From the NCBI GenBank assembly GCA_938085045.1, contig CALKGI010000040.1:1-36248 (forward strand): 36,248 nucleotides of DNA, written 5' to 3'. Below the pieces are notes generated by a model, which did not search any database, was not told the origin of the DNA, and saw only the letters and a program-made list of their open reading frames with translations. Shown piece after piece: positions 14,695 to 23,591 of this stretch. The position numbers were made by a program, and so were the translations under genes. The DNA comes from an uncultured Alteromonadaceae bacterium (GTDB lineage: Bacteria; Pseudomonadota; Gammaproteobacteria; Enterobacterales; Alteromonadaceae). Positions within the stretch are counted from its first letter, which is position 1. Each line of letters begins with the position of its first letter.

Positions 14695-15582
14695 TTACCT
14701 AGACAGCGCATCTTTATGAAAGATGGCCGCCTCAAACGTTTGTTTTTGGTAGTTGTCGAACATCATCCAAGTGAAACTGCCTTCGATAATGGGGTTAACC
14801 AAGCGCATTTTGTGTAGTTTTAGCTCGCCGTTAAATTCTTTGAATTCGGTGTAATAGGCCTGTTTGGCCAGCTTGCCAGAGCGGGCATAAAAGTCGCTGC
14901 GCACTGGCTGATGGTTTTGGCTGTCGAGAAAAAACACCACCTGCTGATAAGTTGTTTTGTCGTGCTTGGCGGTTAACAGCAGCTTGAGCACTGGCTTATC
15001 GTTGATGGTTTTATTCTCTACTGAGGCTTCTTCGAGCGTAGCGGTGTAATCTTCAGAAAAGTTGGTGCCAGTCACGTCACCGTTGCTGGTCTCTCCTAAC
15101 AATCGCTGGGCAGGCGATACGCGTAAAACATTGCGAGTACGCGGAAAACGAATCCACATGTTTTGTGCTTGTTTGAGAATTTTTCGCCCTTTTGAGCGGG
15201 CAGGGGCGACAAACTCAACCAAAGACGCGTCATTTAACACCTGCACCACCAGTTTATTGCGGTGCTTTTGCTCGTTTTTCTTGTAGCTAATGTTCGACAG
15301 TTCAAAGCTGAAAGACTGGTCTTTGTAACCACGTAAGCTGTCGATATATGACAGCAACTGTTCTGCATCAGGTGCTACATCTGCTGTTTCGTCAATTGTT
15401 GCTTCAGGCGCTGTTTCAGGTGCTGTTTCAGGTGCTGTTTCAGGGGCGGCCTCAGGCACTGCATTTGTTAATGTATCAAGCTCAGGTTCTGACACCTGCT
15501 CGTTCATAGCAATAGCGGGCGTGCCAAAGCCTAGCAAAATAGCAAAGCCTAAAGACACTAATGGTTTGATTGATGATTTCAT
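14695..15582 (-). CDS. LolA-like outer-membrane lipoprotein-sorting protein
   Basis: A 295-residue periplasmic protein. The signal peptide spans about 1-25 (AIA). A low-complexity linker follows (about 41-65) with a PETA tandem repeat. From about residue 75 it has the LolA/LolB-like fold of the PF17131 type: FELSNISYKKNEQKHRN, FVAPARSKGRKILKQAQNMW, IRFPRTRNVLRVSPAQRLLG, DYTATLEEA, and later QPVRSDFYARSGKLAKQAYY. Members are usually encoded beside FtsX/MacB-type permeases, as here, and are thought to carry a lipid or lipidated molecule across the periplasm. In this operon the cargo could be the pathway product; that is inference. Confidence 0.88.
   Translation of the reverse strand: MKSSIKPLVSLGFAILLGFGTPAIAMNEQVSEPELDTLTNAVPEAAPETAPETAPETAPEATIDETADVAPDAEQLLSYIDSLRGYKDQSFSFELSNISYKKNEQKHRNKLVVQVLNDASLVEFVAPARSKGRKILKQAQNMWIRFPRTRNVLRVSPAQRLLGETSNGDVTGTNFSEDYTATLEEASVENKTINDKPVLKLLLTAKHDKTTYQQVVFFLDSQNHQPVRSDFYARSGKLAKQAYYTEFKEFNGELKLHKMRLVNPIIEGSFTWMMFDNYQKQTFEAAIFHKDALSR
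15410..15445 (-). repeat. 12-bp tandem repeat inside the LolA-like gene
   Basis: Three adjacent copies of GCTGTTTCAGGT (the last base of the third differs), encoding the PETA repeats, with decayed copies on both sides. Changes in copy number would keep the reading frame and alter only the linker length. Confidence 0.8.
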
Positions 15583-15595
15583 TACAGGTCTCTTT

Positions 15596-16822
15596 TTAAG
15601 CGAATCGCAGGGCTTGAGTTATCACCATCCGCGAAGCCTTCACCGCCGGATAGATGCTCGAAATAACCGCTATGGTCAAACCAAACAGACCGTTTTTCAG
15701 CAGTAAGTCAGGTGAGGTAAATATACGAATAGGGTAGGTTTGTGAACTGCCCGGTGGGGTCGGCATCATGATCTCACTGGCGGTAATGCCTTGGGCCAGC
15801 AATATCGCAAACACCACACCTAACACGCTACCAATAAGGCCCAAAATAACGGCTTCGCTAACAAATAGGCTGATGATTTCAAACCGAGTGGCACCCATGG
15901 CGCGAATGGTGCCAATTTCTGGGGTGCGTTCCATCACGGCCATCACCATGGTGTTGACTATGCCCAGCAGCACTATGGCCAATACAATAAACTGAACAAC
16001 CGTGAATATGCCGTCGAATAGGTTCACTACTTCGTGATAATAATCGGCCAGATTACTCCAGCTGCGTAATTCTAACGCCAGTCCTTTGGCGGCAAATTCG
16101 GCTTGTAACAACGCCATTACTGCATCAGTTTGCTCGGTATCGTTGAGCAAAACCACCAAGCGAGTAACGCCTTGTGTGTACATTAATTCTTGCGCATGTT
16201 TAAGGTTCATTCGAACAAAGCGGTTGTCTACCTCACGGGTGCCAGTCGAGATTGCGCCAGTCGCGGTGATATCACGAGCATCAAAACTGCCATCGGCGGT
16301 GGTGGCCATTAACGTGAGCGATGCGCCAACCTCAACGTTTAATGAATTAAACAGGCCTTCGCCAATTAAGGCACCTTCAATGTCTTCGTCAAATAGGTCT
16401 TCGCCTTGAGTCAATTTTACCGCAGAGCTTAACAGCGCTTCTTTGTCTGGGTTTATGCCTTCAACAATTACCGCCAAAGATTTGCTGCCATCGGTCAACA
16501 GGCCAGTAAAGTTTAAGCGAGGCGTGACTAATGCCACTTGCTCAAGCCCTTCAACCTGCTTAACTACCTGTTCTAAAACCTCTGGGCTTATTAGATATTC
16601 TTCAGGTTGTTGGCTGCCAAATTGGTTGAAGCCTTCGCTGTAAATTTGAATGTGGCCCAGCTGCGAACGAATAACCGTTTCGCGCATGCCTTCGTACATA
16701 GAGGCAAAAAAACCACCCATCAGAATCAGGCTGATAACGCCAAATTGAATGGCCAGCAGGGTAATAAAACTGCGCCGTCCGTTACGTAATACGTTGAGCA
16801 ATGCGAGCTTTAACTTAAGCAT
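15596..16822 (-). CDS. ABC transporter permease, MacB/LolC-E (FtsX) type
   Basis: A 408-residue inner-membrane protein with the standard layout. One N-terminal helix (about 17-40, after NVLRNGRRSFITLLAIQFG) is followed by a large periplasmic MacB_PCD domain (about 45-270), then three helices of the FtsX domain (about 275-400) with TIRAMGATRFEIISLFVSEA, the coupling segment that contacts the ATPase. It should act as a homodimer with the ATPase encoded at 17562-18278, working as a mechanotransmitter on periplasmic substrates rather than a classical pore. It begins 3 bases after the lipoprotein gene. Confidence 0.92.
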   Translation of the reverse strand: MLKLKLALLNVLRNGRRSFITLLAIQFGVISLILMGGFFASMYEGMRETVIRSQLGHIQIYSEGFNQFGSQQPEEYLISPEVLEQVVKQVEGLEQVALVTPRLNFTGLLTDGSKSLAVIVEGINPDKEALLSSAVKLTQGEDLFDEDIEGALIGEGLFNSLNVEVGASLTLMATTADGSFDARDITATGAISTGTREVDNRFVRMNLKHAQELMYTQGVTRLVVLLNDTEQTDAVMALLQAEFAAKGLALELRSWSNLADYYHEVVNLFDGIFTVVQFIVLAIVLLGIVNTMVMAVMERTPEIGTIRAMGATRFEIISLFVSEAVILGLIGSVLGVVFAILLAQGITASEIMMPTPPGSSQTYPIRIFTSPDLLLKNGLFGLTIAVISSIYPAVKASRMVITQALRFA

Positions 16823-16825
16823 TGT

Positions 16826-17584
16826 TTAGCCCTCCTGCTTGATGAGTTTTTGGGCTTTATCAGACCAAGGCATGATGTCTTTTTGCGCCAGTTGCGTAAG
16901 CTTTTGCAGCCCTGAGTCTTGCTGTTGGTTTTTAATCAGCGCCATTGCAAAGTAATAATCGACCATAGCGACAAAATCTATGCTTGATGTGACATCCATC
17001 CCGGCACGAAGTTGTTTAAAGTCTTCTACCGCTTGGCGGCTTTTGCCTAAAAATGCAGGCATTTCGGCATACGTAATGCCTCTATATAATCGTACGCCCA
17101 AATGGTTCGGCGCTTTTTTTACGGCGCGGTCGAGATAACGGCTGCCTTTTTTCGACAATAAAGTGGTTTTGCCCAAATCATCAAGAAAAAAGGTGGTTTT
17201 AAAGCTGGTGGCACTGCCCAGTAAGGCGCTTAATTCGTAGTCTTCTTTATGTTTGGCTGATAATTCACTGATTTCACCAAGCAGTTGTTCTAGCACTTCA
17301 AGCTTGGGGTTTTCGTTGTTGGTCAGCTGGGTATAACGCACAAACAGCGCAAAACGGCGCTGTTGAAGCGGGCTGTTGGTATTGATATTTAACGATTTAA
17401 GCTTGGCCTGACGTGCCGCATTGGTGGTTGGCACCTGAGTTGGCTGAACGTAATCACCGACTTGAAGGGCGGCAGTGGGCTGTTCAACCGTTTGGTTTTT
17501 CACTTGTGGTTCGGCACAACCGGCCAAAGTGATTGCAGCCAAAAGTAATGGCAATGCCAATTTAGCCTGCTTTAGTTTTAACAC
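16826..17584 (-). CDS. Lipoprotein with TPR-like helices, associated with the ABC system
   Basis: A 252-residue protein. The N-terminus LALPLLLAAITLAGC is a lipoprotein signal with lipobox LAGC followed by Ala-Glu, which fits outer-membrane sorting. The mature part is helical with TPR-like spacing (for example FALFVRYTQLTNNENPKLEV, then HLGVRLYRGITYAEMPAFLG). Its start lies inside the ATPase gene, overlapping it by 23 bases; no later Met would keep the signal, so the overlap is real. Similar TPR lipoproteins accompany MacB-like exporters, but I know no exact family. Probably a periplasmic or outer-membrane scaffold of the export route. Confidence 0.82.
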   Translation of the reverse strand: MLKLKQAKLALPLLLAAITLAGCAEPQVKNQTVEQPTAALQVGDYVQPTQVPTTNAARQAKLKSLNINTNSPLQQRRFALFVRYTQLTNNENPKLEVLEQLLGEISELSAKHKEDYELSALLGSATSFKTTFFLDDLGKTTLLSKKGSRYLDRAVKKAPNHLGVRLYRGITYAEMPAFLGKSRQAVEDFKQLRAGMDVTSSIDFVAMVDYYFAMALIKNQQQDSGLQKLTQLAQKDIMPWSDKAQKLIKQEG

Positions 17585-18278
17585 TGGTTAATCCTCTTAA
17601 CTTGTCGTCTTTAATTATTTTGCCGTCTTTTAACTCTAAAACGCGTGAGGCACGGCTTAAAACAAAATCGTGATGGGTGGCGAATAAAAAGGTGAGGCCG
17701 GTTTGCACGTTAAGCTCGCCAAGCAAATCCATTATTTGAATAGAAGTCTCGGAGTCTAAATTGGCAGTAGGCTCGTCGGCCAGAATAATATCGGGTTTGG
17801 TGACAATCGCCCGAGCAATAGCCACGCGTTGCATCTGTCCGCCAGACAATTGGTTGGGGCGTCGATGAATAAAATCGGCCAAACCGACTTGGTCTAATGC
17901 CTCAGCTGCGCGTAGTTTGGCTTGTGCATCGGGTATTTTTTGCAAAGACAACGGATACTGTACATTCTCAAGCGCGGTTAAAACCGGGATAAGGTTAAAC
18001 GATTGAAAAATAAAACCGATATAGTGGCTGCGTAATTGAGATTTTTGTTTGTCGCTCAAGGTGCTAAGGGCTTGGTCGTGAATGAGCACTTCGCCGCCGT
18101 CTGGGTTGTCCATTGCGCCTATCAAATTGAGCAGGGTGCTTTTACCACTGCCACTGGCACCGCGCAGCACGACAAACTCGCCCTCTTCAAGGGTTAAGTC
18201 GAGTTTGTCGAGCGCCACTATGGGTTTGTTACCCACCTCAAAAGCGCGCGAGACTTGTTGCAGTTTTACCACACTCAT
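17562..18278 (-). CDS. ABC transporter ATP-binding protein, LolD/MacB type
   Basis: A 238-residue ATPase with all motifs: Walker [10 protein letters not shown] (40-48), Q-loop [10 protein letters not shown] (91-100), signature LSGGQMQRV (144-152), Walker B IILADE (164-169) and H-loop ATHH. The spacing and ENVQYPL segment are typical of the LolD/MacB/FtsE group. It should power the FtsX-type permease encoded two genes downstream. Its start overlaps the previous gene's stop by one base. Confidence 0.95.
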   Translation of the reverse strand: MSVVKLQQVSRAFEVGNKPIVALDKLDLTLEEGEFVVLRGASGSGKSTLLNLIGAMDNPDGGEVLIHDQALSTLSDKQKSQLRSHYIGFIFQSFNLIPVLTALENVQYPLSLQKIPDAQAKLRAAEALDQVGLADFIHRRPNQLSGGQMQRVAIARAIVTKPDIILADEPTANLDSETSIQIMDLLGELNVQTGLTFLFATHHDFVLSRASRVLELKDGKIIKDDKLRGLTSVKTKAG

Positions 18279-19045
18279 TAGCTGTGCTCTCCTGCTTTTT
18301 TTGTATTGATTGTACTGGCAATAGCATCAATTAGTTTGTTTGCCTCAGCCAATTCGTGTTTAACCGAAGGGGTGAGTGTTTGCCCTTGCGCTAGTTGTTT
18401 GAATGCGTTGATATAAAGAGTGGCCTGTTGCTGGTCGTCGAGATTCGCATAGGCTTTGCTCATCGCCAAATTAAATTGCATTTTCAGTTCAAGCGGGGCG
18501 TTTTTGCCTTGTTTGGCAAAAAACTGCTCAAACCATTGGCCGTCTTGCAAAGCTGTTTCGACACTGCAATTGAGCACATTTGTTGGGGCAAAGGTGGCCA
18601 AACGGATCATACGAATTTCAAAATTGTCGGGTGCTTGGGCAACCGCTTGGTCTAAAGCAGCACAGGCCGAATGGAGCTTATACAATTTGAATAAGCCCAT
18701 AAAAGGGTCGAACATTGCACCTGACTGCTTGGCGCGGGTGGCACCCAACCAAGCTTGAGCCACTGGGTCATCGGCTTGATTATCAAGGGCAAGCGACAGA
18801 AGATTCGCGGCGTCATCAAGTTCATTGTGCAGCGAATACAAAGCCCCTAGTTGGGTTTGAACATCTGCATCTTCTGGGCTGTCATTGGCTGCGGTTTTTA
18901 GCTCGCTAACCAGCTTTTGTTCTTGCTCAGAATAAGCCACGGCGGGAAAATCGATGGGTGCCGCACCCATGTTCCAGGCAACAACATTGCCTATTAATAG
19001 ATTTACGGCGATTATTTTCATTGCTGTTTTTATCGGTTTTTTCAT
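18278..19045 (-). CDS. Membrane-anchored TPR-like protein
   Basis: A 255-residue protein with a single N-terminal hydrophobic segment (about 9-27), either an uncleaved anchor or a signal peptide. The rest is helical with two TPR-like repeats (DVQTQLGALYSLHNELDDAA, then PVAQAWLGATRAKQSGAM). Family unknown. It stands between the acyl carrier protein gene and the ATPase gene and has the same general design as the lipoprotein encoded two genes downstream, so it probably belongs to the export half of the operon. GAGAG about 8 bases upstream serves as ribosome site. Confidence 0.78.
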   Translation of the reverse strand: MKKPIKTAMKIIAVNLLIGNVVAWNMGAAPIDFPAVAYSEQEQKLVSELKTAANDSPEDADVQTQLGALYSLHNELDDAANLLSLALDNQADDPVAQAWLGATRAKQSGAMFDPFMGLFKLYKLHSACAALDQAVAQAPDNFEIRMIRLATFAPTNVLNCSVETALQDGQWFEQFFAKQGKNAPLELKMQFNLAMSKAYANLDDQQQATLYINAFKQLAQGQTLTPSVKHELAEANKLIDAIASTINTKKAGEHS

Positions 19046-19073
19046 CGTTTTTCTCTCGTCGTGACGTAGTTAC

Positions 19074-19328
19074 TTATGCTAATTCTTCAGAGTATTCAAT
19101 TAACTGTTCGTCCATTTCACGCAATGTTGTGTTTTCGTCAAAGGTCAGGGCGTCTGGGTCTGTAACGTCTGGGTATAGCTGTTCAACAATTAAAATCACT
19201 TCAACGATGTTCATTGAATCTACACCTAATTCGCCCAATGGTGCATCTACGTCAAGGTCGGTTTTGTTGAGCATTTCTGCGATTTGTGATTTAAGTTCTG
19301 GTAGTTTTTTGCCTACTTCTAAAGTCAT
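19074..19328 (-). CDS. Acyl carrier protein
   Basis: An 84-residue acidic protein with the 4'-phosphopantetheine site S38 in LGELGVDSMNIVEVI, where GVDSM corresponds to the usual DSL motif. Four-helix carrier layout and normal length. It is the only carrier protein in the operon and so the likely platform on which the ligase-activated building block is held while the decarboxylase, dehydrogenase, ketosynthase-like and halogenase-like enzymes act. No phosphopantetheinyl transferase gene is in the window, so a cellular one must load it. Confidence 0.93.
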   Translation of the reverse strand: MTLEVGKKLPELKSQIAEMLNKTDLDVDAPLGELGVDSMNIVEVILIVEQLYPDVTDPDALTFDENTTLREMDEQLIEYSEELA

Positions 19329-19391
19329 GATTATTCTCTCTTTTGTTTTATCTCATTTGTTGTTTTTAAGGTTATGGTTAAGGGTTTTGCG

Positions 19392-20651
19392 TTAAAAATG
19401 TGACTGACTCAGTGTTAATGGACCAAAGCGCGACAAATAGTCAAACGTCAGCAGTTTTATGCATAATTGCTCAACCTGCCGAGGTTTGTTTTGGTGTTGT
19501 TTGAGTACACTTCGGGTTGTCACTGGGTCGAGCTTAAATAAGGTGTTGGTGTTTTTCTCGCCCATGTAAAACAGGCGCTGCATTGCATCAAGTACGTTGT
19601 TTATGCTGGCTTGTTCAAGTGAAAAGTAACCTTGGGGCGGCTGCGCTTTAACTTGCATTACCAAGTTTAAGGCTTTGGCTGGTTGCAAAAATGGGTTAAC
19701 CAAAACTTTGCCGTGTAACCGGGCAATATCTTGCAGTAATTGGCACCAAGCAGGTAACACATAATTAAAATCAAGCCATTGGTTAAACGACTGACTTTGG
19801 TTCGCGCTTGAGGCTTTATAGGCCGTTGCCAAAGTCTTTTGAGTCGCTTTTAATTGCGCAGTACTTTTTGACAGACGGCGTTTAAATACGCTTTTGCACC
19901 AATGATGGCTTTGCTCAAATCGTTGCTCGCCAATTCGGTTACGTGCGTTAAGCCACTGGCTGTCGAGTAAAATCATTTGCGCGTCAGTTGCACTTAATAA
20001 TTGATCAAAATGTGCCAAGCCTGCATCGCTAATGGGTTGGCCTAATTGGTGTGCCAGTTGGGGCAGTCGATTAAATAGGTCGGTTAACTTTGTATCTGCA
20101 AGAGCAGGGGCGATCAAAGGCATCGCTTCGGGCAAACGCACCTGTTGTGCCAAAGCCGATTGTTGTTCGTTAGATAACAGCGCTTGATGGGTCAACTCAA
20201 CATTGCCGCTAATTTGCCAAAGTCGGGTTTCGCCACCTTGTAAACGACTCACGCCCTCAAATGGTGTTTGGTTATCAGCCAAGGGCCCCAGCACCATATT
20301 TCGCATGAATTGGGGTTCACTAACAACTTTGCTCATGCGGGTTAAATCAGATGATAAAACAAGGCCTCTATCCATTTGATAATAAAGGGTATAGCTTGCT
20401 CGGGCACTGCTGGTTATTAGTAGTTTTTGATTGGTCTTGTATACAATTACATAGTCACCGAGCAGGTGTTGATTAACTTGTTTGTCCCAAAGCTTAAATG
20501 CTGCATCTAACAGGACATTCAGACTGTCACCACTCACATTTAGTTGCTCACGCAGTGCTGCTTCATTGGTCAGGTATCCCAGCAAATGACAGCTTTCGCT
20601 TTGAGGCGAGTCGATGTTTATCCATATATCAGACTGAATATCGGCCATCAT
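19392..20651 (-). CDS. Degenerate asparagine-synthetase-like protein
   Basis: A 419-residue protein. Residues about 62-110 (LLGDYVIVYKTNQKLLITSS, ARASYTLYYQ, LVLSSDLTRM) match the second half of the glutaminase-like domain of asparagine synthetases, and GKVLVNPFLQPAKALNLVMQ near residue 325 resembles the end of the synthetase domain (usually PFLD.RLVEFA). Cys-2, needed for glutaminase activity, is absent, and no SGGxDS pyrophosphatase loop is visible, so glutamine- and ATP-dependent amidation as known seems unlikely. It may be a scaffold or have a new role, or I may be over-reading a weak match. Its ATG overlaps the hydrolase stop in an ATGA. Confidence 0.55.
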   Translation of the reverse strand: MMADIQSDIWINIDSPQSESCHLLGYLTNEAALREQLNVSGDSLNVLLDAAFKLWDKQVNQHLLGDYVIVYKTNQKLLITSSARASYTLYYQMDRGLVLSSDLTRMSKVVSEPQFMRNMVLGPLADNQTPFEGVSRLQGGETRLWQISGNVELTHQALLSNEQQSALAQQVRLPEAMPLIAPALADTKLTDLFNRLPQLAHQLGQPISDAGLAHFDQLLSATDAQMILLDSQWLNARNRIGEQRFEQSHHWCKSVFKRRLSKSTAQLKATQKTLATAYKASSANQSQSFNQWLDFNYVLPAWCQLLQDIARLHGKVLVNPFLQPAKALNLVMQVKAQPPQGYFSLEQASINNVLDAMQRLFYMGEKNTNTLFKLDPVTTRSVLKQHQNKPRQVEQLCIKLLTFDYLSRFGPLTLSQSHF

Positions 20652-21622
20652 GCGACTTGCTCCTGTGCTACTTGCTCTTGCTCTTGCTCTTGCTCTTGCT
20701 CTTGTTCTTGTACTGGCGCTTGCCCCCAGCGGTCAATTAACCACTGTGGCAATATTCGCGAGGCGCCATTGATCACCGACATGTGATTTAACTTGGGCAA
20801 CATATGCAGTTGTTTGTCGAGTGTCGGCCCTAAATGCCATTGGTAAACGGTGGGTAAAAATAAAGGGTTTAACATCTCATCAGCTTCACCGCAAATAAGC
20901 ACTATTGGCAGTTTTATTTGGCGAAAAACCTGTGCGTAGTCGGTGATAGAAACCGACGCTATAAGGTTAAAGGAGTAATCGGTTACCCGGCCTTCGAGCT
21001 TGGCCATTTTGGCAGAGCCCGGAAAATTCATGATTTTTGTATGGCGTAAAAAAGGCAGCATTATTGCCATTAAAAACTTACGATTGTTCATTTTTGGCAA
21101 GTGTTTAAGTGCCGCTTCTGGCGCTGGGTTAAAGCTAGGCTTTTTACGCCAAAATCTCAGCCTAAAGCTGGCTTTGCTGCCGGGTCCGTCATAACGCACC
21201 GATTCTAAATTGCTAGAGATCCCCGGCGCGATAAAGTAGCAACCAGTGAGTTTTTGCTGGCCGTACTTTTTGATGTATCGCAAACAAATCGCCGACCCTA
21301 ACGAATGACCGCCTAGCACTAATGACATGGGCTGATTTGATTCAAAATAACTGATTATGTCGGCTACATCGTCTTCAAGCTGGCCGATATAGTCGCACGT
21401 GCCAGCAGTACCTTGTGATTCACCGTGACCACGCCAATCGCACAGCACCATTTCAAAGCCTTGTTTTGCACAGGCTTTGGCTAGGTTGGCATAACGGCGG
21501 CTGTTAAAACTGCCACCGTGAAAAAACAACAAGCGAGTTTGAGCTGGCCTGTCGGGCTGCGCTTCATATTGATGACAGGCCAGTTCGGTGCCGTCCCGAG
21601 CGGGGATCATAAGGGTGTTCAT
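20648..21622 (-). CDS. Alpha/beta hydrolase, lysophospholipase/thioesterase-like
   Basis: A 324-residue protein with a full catalytic set: oxyanion segment FFHGGSFNS (34-41), nucleophile S107 in GGHSLGS, acid D248 in CGEADEM, and base H280 in LNHMSV. DWRGHGES places it in the Hydrolase_4 (monoglyceride lipase/lysophospholipase L2) group. In a carrier-protein operon such an enzyme may release the product as a thioesterase or acyl transferase. The C-terminal tail (about 305-324) is a run of Glu-Gln repeats from a hexanucleotide repeat, unusual for this family. It overlaps both neighbours (1 and 4 bases). Confidence 0.85.
   Translation of the reverse strand: MNTLMIPARDGTELACHQYEAQPDRPAQTRLLFFHGGSFNSRRYANLAKACAKQGFEMVLCDWRGHGESQGTAGTCDYIGQLEDDVADIISYFESNQPMSLVLGGHSLGSAICLRYIKKYGQQKLTGCYFIAPGISSNLESVRYDGPGSKASFRLRFWRKKPSFNPAPEAALKHLPKMNNRKFLMAIMLPFLRHTKIMNFPGSAKMAKLEGRVTDYSFNLIASVSITDYAQVFRQIKLPIVLICGEADEMLNPLFLPTVYQWHLGPTLDKQLHMLPKLNHMSVINGASRILPQWLIDRWGQAPVQEQEQEQEQEQEQVAQEQVA
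20671..20706 (-). repeat. Hexanucleotide repeat (CTTGCT)n at the 3' end of the hydrolase gene
   Basis: About five perfect copies of CTTGCT plus near-copies on both sides, read as Glu-Gln repeats on the minus strand. The unit is a multiple of three, so slippage changes tail length and not frame. Confidence 0.85.
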
Positions 21623-23589
21623 TAGGCTTCACAAACCTCGTTGTTTTCAAGACAAACCGGGTTGTGCGGGGCCATAATATCGTCGGGCAACTGCCGAGCA
21701 AAACGTAAAAATGCCGACATGTGACTGGCTTGGTCGATATATTCTTGCTGTTGTTTCCACACACTGTTGGCAGCCATGTTGATGCGCTTTAATTCCTTTT
21801 CATCTGCCGTGTTACCAACAACGGTGACTTCAACGGTTTCTGTGGTAAAAGATTCTTCTGTGATGGTGACAAGCACAGTGTGCTCAGTCGTTTTTTGCAC
21901 TTGTTCGGTTAGCATTTGGCCCATGGTGGCGAGTAATTCAGGCAAGTCTTGGCGGTCGAACTGTGGTTTTTGCAAAATTAGTGGCAGGTTAAGCGCACTT
22001 TGTACTAATGTGCGGCGGCCAAAGTTGGGTAAACCCAGTTTTGAACCGGTGATAGTGGCAAAACACAAGGTGAACAGCTTCACTCGCAAGTCGATGCGGT
22101 AACCGTCTTTGCCTTTTTCGCCCATGGCGTAAATGTAGTATTTGTAGAGGTCGGCACCGGTTTCAAAAAAGCCTTCATCGTTGCGGTCAAACTGGCGGTT
22201 TTCACTGCGCATGACCTCTAGTGCCGACAATATTTGACGTTGCATTACTTGCTCAAGGGCGTAATTACCTCGGCGTAAGAAGGCGTTTTTCTGGGCATGT
22301 TCATAATTTTCAAAATTACCAGCCATGTAATCCCAAGCACTAGTAATGAAGTAGGTAGCGTTGATGTAGGCCATCACGGGTGAACACAATTCGCCACAGT
22401 CGAGCACTGGGTATAGGTTCATTATTTGAGAATAAAGGAATTGGTAATAGTCGTTTAATACGGCGTTGGCGTGTGGCACCATTTCATCGAGCTGAGTTTG
22501 CGCTGTGGTTTTGTCTTCACAGGCTAGGTCAGCAACAATCAGTTTGGTTAGGTTGTCGTTGGCCATAGCAATTACATCGCCACCGCCACTTAATAATGGG
22601 TCGAGAAACATTGCAGCAAAACCGGTTGCACCCCAACGGTCACGGTTCACTATGCCGTTACCTCGGTAGGCAAGCTGGCCCCAAGCTTCAAAATCTTCTA
22701 CCTGCGCGTGTTCTATCAAATCAGCAATGGCGGTGTGTGATTTGAGAAAGGTCAAGAAGTCGGCCTGATTCATTGATGGTTGTTCAACTTTGGTTTTGTC
22801 GCATACCACGCCAATGCTGGTGAGTCCTGACTTTAGCGGAATGAACCAAATCCAGTAACCGTGACCAGTAAAATGATTGGTCGACAAAAAGCGGCTTGAG
22901 GCACTGTCGCGCCACTTTTGTGTGCCAACACTGTCAAAATCTTTGACGCCCGCAAAACGCCCCCATGCAGAGCTGTGTTTAGGCACATTTTCATTGTTGT
23001 GATGTCTCATGCGTTTGGCAACAACACCGGTGCGGCCACTGGCGTCAATCAACCATTTGCTGTTTATTTGATGGTCTTGCCCTTGGTATTTGAATTTGAG
23101 GGTGTGAATATCTTGCGCTTCATTCTCGTCTTGCTCGCCGATGGTAAAACCACTAACCCTAGCACCTTGTAAAATGGTGATGCCGTTGTCGCGGTTCATG
23201 CCGGTTAAGGTTTCTTCAAAACTGGCACGCTCTAACTGAAAGGCCGGGTGGGGCGGAATATACGTGGTGCCTTGCTCGCTCATTTTTTCGATGGGCAAGT
23301 TGTGCTCTGGTGTGTCGAAGAAAAAACGCAGCGCATTTTTGGGCAACTGGTTGCGGTAAAGGTAGTTGGCAATGCCCAGTTTTTTAAGGAAGTAATGGCC
23401 GGTAATTTCTACTGTTGCTTCACCCACTTTAGCCTTGAACTCGGTGCTGGCTTCGAGCTGAATAATGCGAATGTCGGGGGTGGCGCGTTTTAACTGACGA
23501 GCTAACGCCAAGCCTGCCCAACCGGCGCCAATAATGGCCACGTCATAGAGCGGTTGTTCTTCACAAAATGTGGGTTGATTGTCTAACAT
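21622..23589 (-). CDS. Flavin-dependent halogenase-like enzyme
   Basis: A 655-residue FAD enzyme. The FAD-binding GAGWAG (21-26) follows VAII. VGEATVE (55-61) matches the GEAT/GEST segment of flavin-dependent halogenases. K84 (LPKNALRFFF) lines up with the catalytic lysine K79 of PrnA (FKAAIKFVNW). WIWFIP (246-251) is the WxWxIP motif that marks halogenases over monooxygenases. A second dinucleotide segment, FLDPLLSGGGD, occurs near 330. With a carrier protein in the operon, a carrier-bound substrate (as for the pyrrole halogenase PltA) is plausible, but the substrate is unknown, and some members with these motifs do not halogenate. At 655 residues it is longer than the usual ~530, the extra part being C-terminal. 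No flavin reductase gene is nearby. Confidence 0.82.
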   Translation of the reverse strand: MLDNQPTFCEEQPLYDVAIIGAGWAGLALARQLKRATPDIRIIQLEASTEFKAKVGEATVEITGHYFLKKLGIANYLYRNQLPKNALRFFFDTPEHNLPIEKMSEQGTTYIPPHPAFQLERASFEETLTGMNRDNGITILQGARVSGFTIGEQDENEAQDIHTLKFKYQGQDHQINSKWLIDASGRTGVVAKRMRHHNNENVPKHSSAWGRFAGVKDFDSVGTQKWRDSASSRFLSTNHFTGHGYWIWFIPLKSGLTSIGVVCDKTKVEQPSMNQADFLTFLKSHTAIADLIEHAQVEDFEAWGQLAYRGNGIVNRDRWGATGFAAMFLDPLLSGGGDVIAMANDNLTKLIVADLACEDKTTAQTQLDEMVPHANAVLNDYYQFLYSQIMNLYPVLDCGELCSPVMAYINATYFITSAWDYMAGNFENYEHAQKNAFLRRGNYALEQVMQRQILSALEVMRSENRQFDRNDEGFFETGADLYKYYIYAMGEKGKDGYRIDLRVKLFTLCFATITGSKLGLPNFGRRTLVQSALNLPLILQKPQFDRQDLPELLATMGQMLTEQVQKTTEHTVLVTITEESFTTETVEVTVVGNTADEKELKRINMAANSVWKQQQEYIDQASHMSAFLRFARQLPDDIMAPHNPVCLENNEVCEA

Positions 23590-23591
23590 GC

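Noticed and set aside
20648..20712. Phase-variation switch at the hexanucleotide repeat
   Set aside because: The unit is six bases, so copy-number change does not shift the frame; only tail length can vary.
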